Positions 15,214-23,989 are shown, numbered from the stretch's first letter. The stretch: DNA of 41,634 bases from an uncultured Ruminococcus sp. (GCA_900545285.1 UQYK01000013.1:1-41634); one strand, 5' to 3'. The notes: generated by a model not told the origin, from the letters alone. Made by a program: numbers and translations.

Positions 15214-16602
15214 ATGCTGACCAATGAAGAAAAAAGCATGGATAAAATTGTAGACCTCTGTAAATCCCGGGGCTTTGTATACCCTGGCTCTGAAATTTAC
15301 GGCGGTCTGGCCAATTCCTGGGATTATGGCCCTCTGGGTGTTGAACTGAAAAACAACATCAAGCGCGCCTGGTGGAAAAAGTTTGTCCAGGAATCCCCCT
15401 ACAACGTAGGTCTGGACGCTTCCATTATCATGAACCCGGAAACCTGGGTGGCTTCCGGCCATCTGGGCGGCTTCTCTGACCCGCTCATGGACTGCAAGTC
15501 CTGCAAGACCAGACACCGGGCAGACAATCTGATTGAGGACTTTGACGGCACCAATCCGGCCGGCTGGACGAATCAGCAGATGATGGATTACATCCGGGAA
15601 AAGCAGATTCCGTGTCCGAACTGCGGCAAAACAGATTTTACCGACATCCGGCAGTTTAACCTGATGTTCAAGACTTATCAGGGTGTTACTGAGGATTCGA
15701 AGTCTGAACTGTACCTCCGTCCGGAAACGGCACAGGGCATCTTTGTCAACTTTGCCAACATTCAGCGGACAACCCGGAAGAAGCTCCCCTTCGGCGTAGC
15801 ACAGATCGGTAAGTCCTTCCGGAATGAAATCACACCGGGCAACTTTATTTTCCGTGTCCGGGAATTCGAACAGATGGAGCTGGAGTTCTTCTGCAAGCCG
15901 GATACCGACCTGAAATGGTTCCAGTACTGGCGCAGCTACTGCAAGAACTTCCTGCTGACACTGGGTCTGAAGGAAGAAAACCTGCGGCTGCGTGACCACG
16001 ATCCGGAAGAACTGTGCTTCTACTCCAAGGCAACCACAGACTTTGAATACAAGTTCAGCTTCGGCTGGGGCGAACTGTGGGGCGTTGCGGACAGAACCAA
16101 CTATGACCTGACACAGCATCAGGAGCACAGCGGCAAGTCTCTGGAATACTTTGATCCGGAAACCAACACCAAGTATATTCCGTATGTTATTGAGCCGTCT
16201 CTGGGCGTAGAGCGTCTGTTCCTGTCCATCGTAACAGAAGCTTATGACGAAGAAGTCGTAGACGCAGAAAAGAACGATACCCGTGTGGTAATGCATTTCC
16301 ACCCGGCACTGGCACCGTATAAGGCTGCTGTTCTGCCGCTGTCCAAGAAGCTCAGCGAAAAGGCACGGGAAGTTTATGCGGTTCTGGCAAAGCACTTCCC
16401 GGTAGACTTTGACGAAACTGGTTCTATTGGCAAGCGGTACCGCCGTCAGGATGAAATCGGTACACCGTTCTGCATCACCGTGGACTTTGAAACCGTGGAA
16501 AATGACAACTGCGTCACCGTTCGTGACCGTGACACCATGGAACAGGTACGGATGCCGATTGATGAACTGGTTGCATACCTGGAAGGCAAGATGGAACTGT
16601 AA
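15214..16602 (+). CDS. glyS: glycyl-tRNA synthetase, single-chain (alpha2) type
   Basis: The 462-residue class II synthetase starts at the ATG at 15214 behind AAGGGAG; the open frame continues upstream through the promoter and is not coding there. Motif 2, RNEITPGNFIFRVREFEQME, the glycine-specific KSRGFVYPGSEIYGG, YLRPETAQGIFVNF, and motif 3 VIEPSLGVERLFL are present. A Cys4 zinc-like insert (CKSCKTRH and CPNCGK, about residues 95-150) is typical of bacterial alpha2 enzymes. The C-terminal anticodon-binding domain (HPALAPYKAAVLPL) completes it. It charges tRNA(Gly). The DUF2752 gene follows after 22 bp. Confidence 0.97.
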   Translation: MLTNEEKSMDKIVDLCKSRGFVYPGSEIYGGLANSWDYGPLGVELKNNIKRAWWKKFVQESPYNVGLDASIIMNPETWVASGHLGGFSDPLMDCKSCKTRHRADNLIEDFDGTNPAGWTNQQMMDYIREKQIPCPNCGKTDFTDIRQFNLMFKTYQGVTEDSKSELYLRPETAQGIFVNFANIQRTTRKKLPFGVAQIGKSFRNEITPGNFIFRVREFEQMELEFFCKPDTDLKWFQYWRSYCKNFLLTLGLKEENLRLRDHDPEELCFYSKATTDFEYKFSFGWGELWGVADRTNYDLTQHQEHSGKSLEYFDPETNTKYIPYVIEPSLGVERLFLSIVTEAYDEEVVDAEKNDTRVVMHFHPALAPYKAAVLPLSKKLSEKAREVYAVLAKHFPVDFDETGSIGKRYRRQDEIGTPFCITVDFETVENDNCVTVRDRDTMEQVRMPIDELVAYLEGKMEL

Positions 16603-16624
16603 GCCATCTGCATAGACTGCACCC

Positions 16625-17035
16625 ATGCATTTTAACAAACGTCGCCTGGCACAGATCTTTTCCATTGGAATCGGCGCGCTGTGTCCGGCGGCGTTTTTCT
16701 TGCGCCGCCGGATAGAAGCCCTGGCGCACTGGGAGTATTTTCCCACCTGTATTTTCTACCGTGTCACCGGCTATCTCTGCCCGGCCTGCGGAAATACCCG
16801 TGCGGTACTCGCGCTGCTGCACGGACATGTGCTGCGCTCTATAGGATACAATCCCATGATTGTCACCCTATGCGCCGCTTTGCTGTGTCTTTATGGCGAG
16901 CTGATTTGCTTTGCCCTGGGAAAGCCGCGGCACATTCTGCCCCGAAGCAACCTGCTCTTGTTTCTCACAATTGGGCTTGTCCTGGGGTATGATATTCTCC
17001 GCAACCTGATCCCGGCAATTACCCTTTGCCTTTAA
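16625..17035 (+). CDS. DUF2752 membrane protein
   Basis: The 136-residue protein has about three transmembrane segments (residues 8-25, 72-97 and 108-130) and the family motif CPACGNTRAVLALLHG followed by YNP, matching PF10825 (consensus CPGCGLTRA). The two cysteines of CPAC and an upstream Cys in FPTCIFYR may bind metal or form disulfides. The function is unknown. It is probably co-transcribed with glyS, with no spacing for a separate promoter. Confidence 0.85.
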   Translation: MHFNKRRLAQIFSIGIGALCPAAFFLRRRIEALAHWEYFPTCIFYRVTGYLCPACGNTRAVLALLHGHVLRSIGYNPMIVTLCAALLCLYGELICFALGKPRHILPRSNLLLFLTIGLVLGYDILRNLIPAITLCL

Positions 17036-17040
17036 AACCA

Positions 17041-17089
17041 AAAAGAGCACCGCGCCTCCGTTTTTTTCCGGAATGCGGTGCTCTTTTTT
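17041..17089. terminator. bidirectional terminator between DUF2752 gene and atpC
   Basis: AAAAGAGCACCGC pairs perfectly with GCGGTGCTCTTTT; T-runs lie on both strands. It ends both the glyS unit and the ATP synthase operon. Confidence 0.92.
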
Positions 17090-17109
17090 GCATTGGTACA
17101 GCCTGTGGC

Positions 17110-17526
17110 TTATATTTCGTGATTGTGCCGCTTTGAAACCTTCAGACGGTTCATGGCACGATTCAGTGCAGCCTGGCTGTGATAATACTGCATAATGCTC
17201 TGTTTGTGGAGCAAGCGCTCCTTTGCACGCTCTGCGGCTTCTGCGGCACGCTTTGCGTCAATTTCTTCCGGCAGCTCAATGGCATCGCCCAATACCAGAA
17301 CATAGTCCCGGCGGATTTCTGCAAATCCTTCACTGATGGCAGCATAACGCCACACGCCATCTACCTGATATTTCAGTTCGCCCGGGCTGACAATCGTTAC
17401 CATGGACTCATGTCCCGGCAGAATGCCCACCAGACCATCTACGGTAGGAAACACCAGATGCTCCGCAGGCCCTACATAGAACGGGCGGTCAGAGGCCAGA
17501 ATTTCCAGCTGAAATGTCTTTTCCAT
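17110..17526 (-). CDS. atpC: F1 ATP synthase epsilon subunit
   Basis: The 138-residue protein has the N-terminal beta-sandwich signature (FPTVDGLVGILPGHESMVTIVSPGEL) and the two-helix C-terminal domain rich in Ala, Glu and Arg. The epsilon subunit joins the central stalk to the c-ring and restrains ATP hydrolysis. It is the last gene of the operon, 10 bp after atpD. Confidence 0.96.
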   Translation of the reverse strand: MEKTFQLEILASDRPFYVGPAEHLVFPTVDGLVGILPGHESMVTIVSPGELKYQVDGVWRYAAISEGFAEIRRDYVLVLGDAIELPEEIDAKRAAEAAERAKERLLHKQSIMQYYHSQAALNRAMNRLKVSKRHNHEI

Positions 17527-17536
17527 AGTGCATCCC

Positions 17537-18928
17537 TCACGCTTCCTTCATGGTCTGCGCTTTTGCGATTGCCTCATCAATTGTGCCCACATTAAAGAAG
17601 GCGTTTTCCGGATAATCGTCCATTTCACCGTCTACAATCATCTTAAAGCCGCGGATGGTTTCCTTCAGCGGTACATATTTACCCGGCAGGCCGGTAAAGA
17701 CTTCTGCAACATGGAACGGCTGAGACAGGAACTTTTGCAGCTTACGGGCACGGAATACGGCCAGCTTGTCATCCTCGTCCAGTTCTTCCATACCCAGAAT
17801 TGCGATGATATCCTGGAGTTCCTTATACCGCTGGAGCAGCTCCTGCACCTTACGTGCAACGCGGTAGTGCTCCTCGCCGACTACATCCGGCTCCAGAATA
17901 CGGGAGGTGGATTCCAACGGATCCACAGCCGGATAAATACCCTGTTCTACAATCTTACGGGACAAAACGGTAGTGGCATCCAGGTGGGCAAATGTTGTTG
18001 CCGGAGCCGGGTCTGTCAGGTCATCTGCCGGCACATAAACGGCCTGTACAGATGTGATAGAACCATTTCTGGTTGAAGTGATTCGCTCCTGAAGCTCGCC
18101 CACTTCGTTTGCCAGTGTGGGCTGATAGCCTACGGCAGACGGCATACGTCCCAGCAGCGCGGAAACCTCCGAGCCTGCCTGTACATAACGGAAAATGTTG
18201 TCGATGAACAGCAGCACGTCCTGGTGCTTTTCGTCCCGGAAGTATTCTGCCATGGTCAGACCAGTCTGTGCCACGCGCATACGAGACCCAGGCGGTTCAT
18301 TCATCTGGCCAAATACCAGCGCAGTTTTTTCAATAACGCCGGATTCCTTCATTTCGTTCCACAGGTCGTTACCTTCACGGGAACGCTCTCCGACACCAGT
18401 AAAGATGGAGTAGCCGCCGTGCTCTGTGGCAACGTTGTGAATCAGTTCCTGAATCAGGACGGTCTTACCAACGCCGGCGCCGCCGAACAGGCCGACCTTA
18501 CCACCCTTTGCATACGGTGCCAGCAGGTCGATAACCTTAATTCCGGTTTCCAGAATTTCAACCACCGGGCTTTGATCCCGGAAGGAAGGTGCCGGACGGT
18601 GAATCGGCCAGTACTCGTCTGTCTTGACCTCACCGGCCTCATCAATCGGCTTTCCCAGTACATTGAACATTCTGCCCAGGGTAGCCGTACCAACCGGTAC
18701 CTTAATGCAGGAACCGGTTGCCGTTACTTCCATATCCTTTGCGAAGCCTTCGGTAGAAGACAGGCAGATACAACGGACAACGCCGTTTCCCATGTGCTGG
18801 GCAACTTCCATAACACAGGTCTTTCCGCCGTTTTCTACGGTAAGTGCATCCTTTATCATAGGGAGTTTTCCCGGGAATTCTACATCGATAACCGGCCCGA
18901 TGACCTGTACGATTTTTCCCTTTTCCAT
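17537..18928 (-). CDS. atpD: F1 ATP synthase beta subunit (catalytic)
   Basis: The 463-residue subunit starts at the ATG at 18928 (MEKGKIVQVIGPVIDVEF); the upstream in-frame extension has no ribosome site. It has Walker A LFGGAGVGKTVLIQ, catalytic VGERSREGNDLWNEM, Walker B VLLFIDNIFRYVQAG and the signature region DLTDPAPATTFAHLDATTVLSR. It forms the nucleotide-binding catalytic sites of the hexamer. A 123-bp gap separates it from atpG, by far the largest inside the F1 part of the operon, with a GC-rich pairing (GGCGGCG against CGCCG) upstream of the AAAGGAA site. Confidence 0.97.
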   Translation of the reverse strand: MEKGKIVQVIGPVIDVEFPGKLPMIKDALTVENGGKTCVMEVAQHMGNGVVRCICLSSTEGFAKDMEVTATGSCIKVPVGTATLGRMFNVLGKPIDEAGEVKTDEYWPIHRPAPSFRDQSPVVEILETGIKVIDLLAPYAKGGKVGLFGGAGVGKTVLIQELIHNVATEHGGYSIFTGVGERSREGNDLWNEMKESGVIEKTALVFGQMNEPPGSRMRVAQTGLTMAEYFRDEKHQDVLLFIDNIFRYVQAGSEVSALLGRMPSAVGYQPTLANEVGELQERITSTRNGSITSVQAVYVPADDLTDPAPATTFAHLDATTVLSRKIVEQGIYPAVDPLESTSRILEPDVVGEEHYRVARKVQELLQRYKELQDIIAILGMEELDEDDKLAVFRARKLQKFLSQPFHVAEVFTGLPGKYVPLKETIRGFKMIVDGEMDDYPENAFFNVGTIDEAIAKAQTMKEA

Positions 18929-19051
18929 ATCATCATTCCTTTCCGACGGCGGACGGCAGAACGCCGCCGACTTTACGTACATGATATTCCTGCCGGAGCC
19001 GAAGCCGTGCCCCGTTCCGGCACAATTTGCATCCAATCGCAAGCCGCTGTC

Positions 19052-19948
19052 TTACAGGGCAGAGCCGCTGGCGCCGCCCACAACCTCTGTGATTTCCTGT
19101 GTGATAGCGGCCTGACGGGCGCGGTTATACTGCAAAGACAAGGTTTGCAGCATATCCTTTGCACTGGTGGTCGCAGAGTCCATGGCGGACATTCTGGCCT
19201 GCTGCTCACTGCAAAACGATTCTACCATTGCGCCGTAGATCATACCCTTCATGAAATTCGGTGTCAGGTGCTCCATTACAACGTTTGGTGTCGGCACAAA
19301 CTGCGCCTCGTGGTGACGTGTAATTTCGCCCTTTTCCTGCACAAAGTGCTCTGCATCCAGGGGCAATAGCTGTAGAATCTTCGGTTCAAACGCCATGGAA
19401 GAAACCATATCGGTATAAATCATGTAGATATCGTCCAGTTTTTCTTCTTCAAAAAGCTTCAGCATCTGTTCTGCAATCTGGCGGGCACGATACAAGGTAG
19501 GATTCTGGGTGGTAAAAATGAACTTTGCATCCACATCCAGCTTTCCGGCATGAGAGCGGCGCTGGAAATACAGTCTGCCCACTTGTCCCATAACAAAAAG
19601 GCTGCTGTGCTTGCTGGCTGCCATCTTTTCTTCCGTCAGCTTAATGACATTGTGGTTATAGGAACCGCACATGCCCTTGTCCGCAGTGATGACGATATAG
19701 CCAACCTTGCGGTCTTCCGGCTTGATCTCTTCCCGGCGGTCAAAATAACGCATGTTGATGTCATCCGGCGCACGGGACAGAATGCTTCGCATTGCATAAA
19801 CCAGCTTGTTGAAATAGGGCTGTGTTGCTGCCAGATCCTTCTTCGCCTTTTTCAGCTTGGAAGAAGAGATCAGATACATGGCGTTGGTGATTTTCATGAT
19901 ATCATTGATGCTTTTAATCCGATCCCGGATTTCACGCATATTGCCCAT
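19052..19948 (-). CDS. atpG: F1 ATP synthase gamma subunit
   Basis: The 298-residue protein begins MGNMREIRDRIKSINDIMKI and ends ARQAAITQEITEVVGGA, the two long helices that form the coiled-coil rotor. The central domain contains GYIVITADKGMCGSYNHNV. It turns inside the alpha3beta3 hexamer to couple proton flow to catalysis. It starts 2 bp after the atpA stop, so translation is coupled. Confidence 0.96.
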   Translation of the reverse strand: MGNMREIRDRIKSINDIMKITNAMYLISSSKLKKAKKDLAATQPYFNKLVYAMRSILSRAPDDINMRYFDRREEIKPEDRKVGYIVITADKGMCGSYNHNVIKLTEEKMAASKHSSLFVMGQVGRLYFQRRSHAGKLDVDAKFIFTTQNPTLYRARQIAEQMLKLFEEEKLDDIYMIYTDMVSSMAFEPKILQLLPLDAEHFVQEKGEITRHHEAQFVPTPNVVMEHLTPNFMKGMIYGAMVESFCSEQQARMSAMDSATTSAKDMLQTLSLQYNRARQAAITQEITEVVGGASGSAL

Positions 19949-19950
19949 AA

Positions 19951-21459
19951 TCAGTTCACCTGCTTCTTATAGGTTTTAATCAGCTCCAGCAGCTGCTTCA
20001 TGTTTTCTTCGGAGAGGGTACCCTTTTCCTGCAATTCTGCCATTACTGCGCTGCCGTTCTGCTTGACATAGGCAGACAGGCCTTCCCGGAAGGAACGCAG
20101 TGCCGACAGATCGATATCGTCCAGCAGGCCGTTGGATGCAGCTGCCAGAACCACAACCTCTTTCCACATTGCCAGCGGATGATACAGCGGCTGCTTCAGC
20201 AGTTCCATGAGCACATGGCCATGGTCCAGCATTGCCTGTGTGGCCGGATCCAGATCAGAACTGAACTGGGTAAAGACTTCCATTTCCCGGAACTGTGCCA
20301 GATCCACACGCATCTGACCGGCAACCTTTTTCATTGCCTTGGTCTGTGCCGCACCGCCTACACGGGATACGGACAGGCCGACATTGACGGCCGGGCGCAT
20401 ACCGGAGTTGAACAGCTCAGATTCCAGGAAGATCTGACCATCGGTAATGGAGATAACATTGGTCGGAATGTATGCGGAGATATCGCCGGCCTGGGTTTCA
20501 ATGATCGGCAGGGCGGTAATAGAACCGCCGCCGTGTGCATCGTCCAGACGGCAGGAGCGCTCCAGCAGACGGGAGTGCAGATAGAATACGTCACCAGGAT
20601 ACGCTTCACGCCCAGGCGGACGGTGGAGCAACAGGGACATTGCGCGGTATGCCACCGCGTGCTTGGACAGATCATCATAGACAATCAGAACGTCTTTTCC
20701 CTGGCTCATGAAATATTCTGCAATTGCAGTGCCGGCATAAGGTGCGATATACTGTACCGGAGCCGGTTCACTGGCAGACGCAGCCATAACAATGGAATAA
20801 TCCATTGCGCCATTCTTTTTCAGTGTCGAAACGATCTGTGCAACCGTAGACGACTTCTGACCGATGGCCACATAAATACAAATGACATCCTGTCCTTTTT
20901 GGTTAATAATGGTATCTACAGCAATGGATGTCTTACCGGTCTGGCGGTCGCCGATGATCAATTCACGCTGGCCGCGTCCAATCGGGAACATTGCGTCAAT
21001 AGACAAAATACCGGTCTGAAGCGGCACATTAACCGACTTACGGGCAGCCACGCCCGGTGCTTCATGCTCAATGGCAAAGTAGTCCTCTGCAGTAATAGGG
21101 TCGCCGCCGTCAATGGGATTTCCCAGTGCACCGACTACGCGGCCGATCATCTGATTGGAAACGCCGATGCCGGCCCGCTTTCCGGTTCTTACTACCGTGG
21201 TGCCCTCTGTAATGCCGTAATCACTGCCGAGCAAAACAACACCAATGGTCTTTGTCTCCAGATTTTGTACAATGCCGCGGACACCAGTCTCAAACTCTAC
21301 CAGTTCGCCGTACATGGCGTGCTGCATGCCGAATACTGTGGCGATACCGTCACCGACACGGACAACGGTACCGGTTTCCTGCACGCCCGACTTTTTATCA
21401 AAGTCTTCAATCTCGCTTTTTAAAACGGATATAATCTCACTTGCATTCATGGTACTCAT
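19951..21459 (-). CDS. atpA: F1 ATP synthase alpha subunit
   Basis: The 502-residue subunit has Walker A LIIGDRQTGKTSIAVDTI, VYVAIGQKSSTVAQIV, Walker B DVLIVYDDLSKHA and the signature PAVNVGLSVSRVGGAAQ. Alpha subunits bind non-catalytic nucleotide. The ribosome site AGGTGAGGG is near the ATG at 21459. The first Met-Ser-Thr-Met offers an alternative start three codons in. Confidence 0.97.
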   Translation of the reverse strand: MSTMNASEIISVLKSEIEDFDKKSGVQETGTVVRVGDGIATVFGMQHAMYGELVEFETGVRGIVQNLETKTIGVVLLGSDYGITEGTTVVRTGKRAGIGVSNQMIGRVVGALGNPIDGGDPITAEDYFAIEHEAPGVAARKSVNVPLQTGILSIDAMFPIGRGQRELIIGDRQTGKTSIAVDTIINQKGQDVICIYVAIGQKSSTVAQIVSTLKKNGAMDYSIVMAASASEPAPVQYIAPYAGTAIAEYFMSQGKDVLIVYDDLSKHAVAYRAMSLLLHRPPGREAYPGDVFYLHSRLLERSCRLDDAHGGGSITALPIIETQAGDISAYIPTNVISITDGQIFLESELFNSGMRPAVNVGLSVSRVGGAAQTKAMKKVAGQMRVDLAQFREMEVFTQFSSDLDPATQAMLDHGHVLMELLKQPLYHPLAMWKEVVVLAAASNGLLDDIDLSALRSFREGLSAYVKQNGSAVMAELQEKGTLSEENMKQLLELIKTYKKQVN

Positions 21460-21468
21460 GTCTTACCC

Positions 21469-21972
21469 TCACCTCCGTATCAGGCTCTTCTGCAAATTCC
21501 GGACGGTTGTCCGCATGCTTCTGTCATACGTTTCGTCCCCGATGTGCAAAATAAAGCCTCCCAGCAAAGCCGGGTTCTGCTTCTGATCCAGCTGAACCTG
21601 CGGCTTTCCGGTTTTTGCGCAGATCATTTTTTTCATAGCTGCCAGCTGCGCTTCTGTCAGCGGTGTCACATATTCCAGCACGGCATGAGCACAATCTCTC
21701 TGCCGCCGCTCTAATGCATGATATTCTGAAAAAATATCCAAAATGCTGCGAATCTGGCCGTTCCGGCAGACCACCTTCAAAAACGTCCGCAGACTCTCCG
21801 GAAAAATCCGGTCAATGACTGTGAACTTTTCTGCCTCCGGGATTGTAGGATTGCTCAGTGCATCCACCAGCTGTGGGCAGGTCTGAAAGGCGGTTTCCGC
21901 ATCCGGCACAGCCTCTGTAACATGGGGCATGTTCAGCAGCACTGTGGCATAGGATGTTTCTGCCTGATTCAT
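21469..21972 (-). CDS. atpH: ATP synthase delta subunit
   Basis: The 167-residue protein has the helical N-terminal domain of delta subunits (NQAETSYATVLLNMP) and a C-terminal LLGGFILHIGDETYDRSMR motif that is strongly conserved. It joins the top of F1 to the peripheral stalk b subunits. Its ATG overlaps the atpF stop as ATGA. Confidence 0.95.
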   Translation of the reverse strand: MNQAETSYATVLLNMPHVTEAVPDAETAFQTCPQLVDALSNPTIPEAEKFTVIDRIFPESLRTFLKVVCRNGQIRSILDIFSEYHALERRQRDCAHAVLEYVTPLTEAQLAAMKKMICAKTGKPQVQLDQKQNPALLGGFILHIGDETYDRSMRTTVRNLQKSLIRR

Positions 21973-22460
21973 TCTTTTCCTACCCCTTCCTCAGAAAGGA
22001 ACGCATTGACCAGTTCCCGGTTTGTGTCGTCGTCCACCTGCTTTTCCACCAGCTTGGATGCAGCAGCCAGAGCCAGGCTGGCGATTTCGCTCTGTACGCC
22101 GTTCAGCGTATCCTGACGCTGCCGCTCGATCTCCTTCTGTGCTTCCTGCATGATGGATTCTGCCTGTGCCTGCGCCTGTGCAGTGATTTCATTCCCCTGC
22201 TCTTTTGCATGCTGCTCCGCAGTGGCGACAATCTGCTTTGCCTCCTGCTTTGCGTCCCGAAGTGTTGCTTCATAGTCGCTCTTGAGCTGGTCTGCTTCCT
22301 TCACGCTCTGCTTTGCCTGATCCATATCAGACTGTACCGCAGCAGCGCGCTTTTCCAGCATTGCGTTCACTCTGCCAAACAGGAATTTTTTCAGAAAGAA
22401 AAACAGCACGAGAATATTGATTACGGAAAACACTATGGTCCAAACATCAAATTCTAACAT
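21969..22460 (-). CDS. atpF: ATP synthase b subunit (peripheral stalk)
   Basis: A 163-residue protein from the ATG at 22460 (MLEFDVWTIVFSVINILVLF). A GTG at 22472 would add four residues; neither start has a strong ribosome site, so the choice is uncertain. One N-terminal transmembrane helix (about residues 6-28) is followed by a long charged coiled coil rich in Ala, Glu and Gln, the dimeric stator stalk. A 169-bp gap containing a family 1 repeat separates it from atpE, unusual for this operon. Confidence 0.93.
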   Translation of the reverse strand: MLEFDVWTIVFSVINILVLFFFLKKFLFGRVNAMLEKRAAAVQSDMDQAKQSVKEADQLKSDYEATLRDAKQEAKQIVATAEQHAKEQGNEITAQAQAQAESIMQEAQKEIERQRQDTLNGVQSEIASLALAAASKLVEKQVDDDTNRELVNAFLSEEGVGKE

Positions 22461-22565
22461 ATCCGCTCTCACAGCTTTCTTTAAAAAGCCGTGCTCCTTT
22501 CTCTCAGATTTTAAGAGTCATGCCCCGGCATCCTTTGCACATGCGGCGATGCAAGGCCTGCTCTC

Positions 22566-22618
22566 TGAGAACCTGTTTTCACAAGCGTATACACGTGTCT
22601 TATGAAAACAGGTTCTGA
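22566..22618 (-). repeat. fold-back repeat family 1, 47-bp copy with TGA duplication, inside the atp operon
   Basis: The element at 22569-22615 has arms GAACCTGTTTTCACAAG and CTTATGAAAACAGGTTC. TGA flanks both sides (22566-22568, 22616-22618). The third pair of the TCTTC/GAAGA block is changed to TTTTC/GAAAA on both arms together. It sits 12 bp downstream of the atpE stop. In the operon mRNA it forms a 17-bp stem with one U-G wobble around an ACACGTGTATACG loop. Confidence 0.82.
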
Positions 22619-22629
22619 AAAAATTGGTC

Positions 22630-22836
22630 TTACTTCATAATTACCATCAGCAGTGCAACAACGAAGCCGTAAATAGCGGTTGCTTCTGCCAGAGCACAGC
22701 CCAGCAGCAGTGCCTTGTTAATTGCGCCGGCTGCTTCCGGCTGTCTTGCGATGGCTTCTGCTGCCTTGGATGTTGCGATACCGATACCAAAACCTGCACC
22801 GATACCTGTCAATACTGCAATACCTGCTCCGATCAT
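22630..22836 (-). CDS. atpE: ATP synthase c subunit (rotor ring)
   Basis: The 68-residue protein is two transmembrane helices joined by the polar loop ARQPEA. The ion-binding carboxylate is the Glu in CALAEATAIYGF. In sodium-type c subunits such as that of Ilyobacter a Gln in helix 1 (GVGQGY) and Ser after the Glu co-ordinate sodium; here the matching positions are Ile (GFGIGI) and Ala. This points to proton coupling. The ATG follows AAAGGAGCG. The hairpin-forming repeat directly downstream may protect this segment of the mRNA, which must be translated about ten times as often as its neighbours. Confidence 0.95.
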   Translation of the reverse strand: MIGAGIAVLTGIGAGFGIGIATSKAAEAIARQPEAAGAINKALLLGCALAEATAIYGFVVALLMVIMK

Positions 22837-22879
22837 AGCGGAACGCTCCTTTCTGTAGATGCCGGATTTTTCAAGCGGG

Positions 22880-23611
22880 CTATACCTGCTGTAACTCCGG
22901 CTTCTTTTCCTCCTCGACTTCCATGCCTTCTGCCATAAACAGCGAGGTCAGGAATACAAATACATACGCCTGAATCAGTCCGTCAAAGACATCAAAGTAC
23001 ATGCTGAACACCATCGGCACAATCAGGCCGCAGACATGTTCAATCAGCTTCATGACAACGAATGCACCCAGGACATTACCAAACAGTCGCATGCAAAGCG
23101 ACAGCGGCCGGATGGCAAGCTCCATCACATTCAGCGGCGTCAGCAGCGCCATTGGCTTCGTAAAGGATTTCAAGAAGCCCTTGATGCCGCCCTGTGCCCG
23201 GAAGGTTGCCACTTCAATCAGGACAATGCTCATTACGGCCAGCGCCACTGTGACATTGATATCCTTTGTGGGCGGCTTCATGCCAAAGCCGAACATACCG
23301 ATCATATTGGCAAGTCCCAGGTAGATGATGACTGTGCTCAAATACGGCACATAGCGTTTTCCGGCTTTTCCCATATTGCCCACAAAGAAGTTCGTGAGCC
23401 ATGTGACAGCCATCTCCAGAAATGCCTGACGTTTTTCGGGAACCAGCTTCAGGTTTCGTGTTAAAACCAGCACCAGCACCATAATAATCGCCATCAGAAA
23501 CCACGTCATGACAACCGATTCACTAATATGAATCGGTCCCAGAAGCGGCACATCAAACGGACTGGTCCAGAGGATTCGGTTTTGCAGCGATTCCTGTAGT
23601 TCTTCACCCAT
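22880..23611 (-). CDS. atpB: ATP synthase a subunit
   Basis: A 243-residue membrane protein from the ATG at 23611. Two in-frame GTG codons just upstream (23623, 23620) belong to the AAGGTGGTG ribosome site in my reading. About six transmembrane segments are present; the essential stator arginine is in LSLCMRLFGNVLGAFVVM. Subunit a forms the proton half-channels against the c-ring. It is the first gene of the operon; there is no atpI. Its leader (about 125 nt) holds a GCCGC-TAACG-GCGGC hairpin at 23635-23649. Confidence 0.95.
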   Translation of the reverse strand: MGEELQESLQNRILWTSPFDVPLLGPIHISESVVMTWFLMAIIMVLVLVLTRNLKLVPEKRQAFLEMAVTWLTNFFVGNMGKAGKRYVPYLSTVIIYLGLANMIGMFGFGMKPPTKDINVTVALAVMSIVLIEVATFRAQGGIKGFLKSFTKPMALLTPLNVMELAIRPLSLCMRLFGNVLGAFVVMKLIEHVCGLIVPMVFSMYFDVFDGLIQAYVFVFLTSLFMAEGMEVEEEKKPELQQV

Positions 23612-23742
23612 TGCATCCACCACCTTTTCCTTATGCCGCTAACGGCGGCACTAACTCTGAGCAGAACGGTTATTGCACGAAAAAACGACATTTTTCAAGA
23701 TCAGCCTTTTCCCTGTAGCTACGCCCTGTCTGCTTCATTCTT

Positions 23743-23771
23743 ATTATAATTCAGCCACTTCAAAAAGTCAA
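23743..23771 (-). promoter_or_regulatory. promoter of the atp operon
   Basis: On the minus strand: TTGACT, 17-bp spacer, TATAAT, about 130 bp upstream of atpB. The rest of 23772-23989 is AT-rich and without recognisable features. Confidence 0.85.
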
Positions 23772-23989
23772 TGACATTTCCGCACGATTTCTGTTTCCGA
23801 AATTGAGCCGTTTTTTGCGTTTTTCACAAGAAAACAACAGTTCACCGAAAAATGACAAGTAATCGCTGGATTCAGTTAATTTTCCAAAATAAAAGGCAAA
23901 AAAATCACCGAAAAACCGTTGCAGCACTTCAGATTTAGCGTTTCCTACAAACTTTATCCCCGAAAAAATGGTTTTTCGCACAAAAACAG

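Noticed and set aside
15187..16746. 519-codon open frame on the minus strand
   Set aside because: It is antisense to glyS, which has all class II synthetase motifs, and the minus product resembles no protein.
20179..21423. 414-codon open frame on the plus strand
   Set aside because: It is a mirror of atpA. No ribosome site or family motif is seen.
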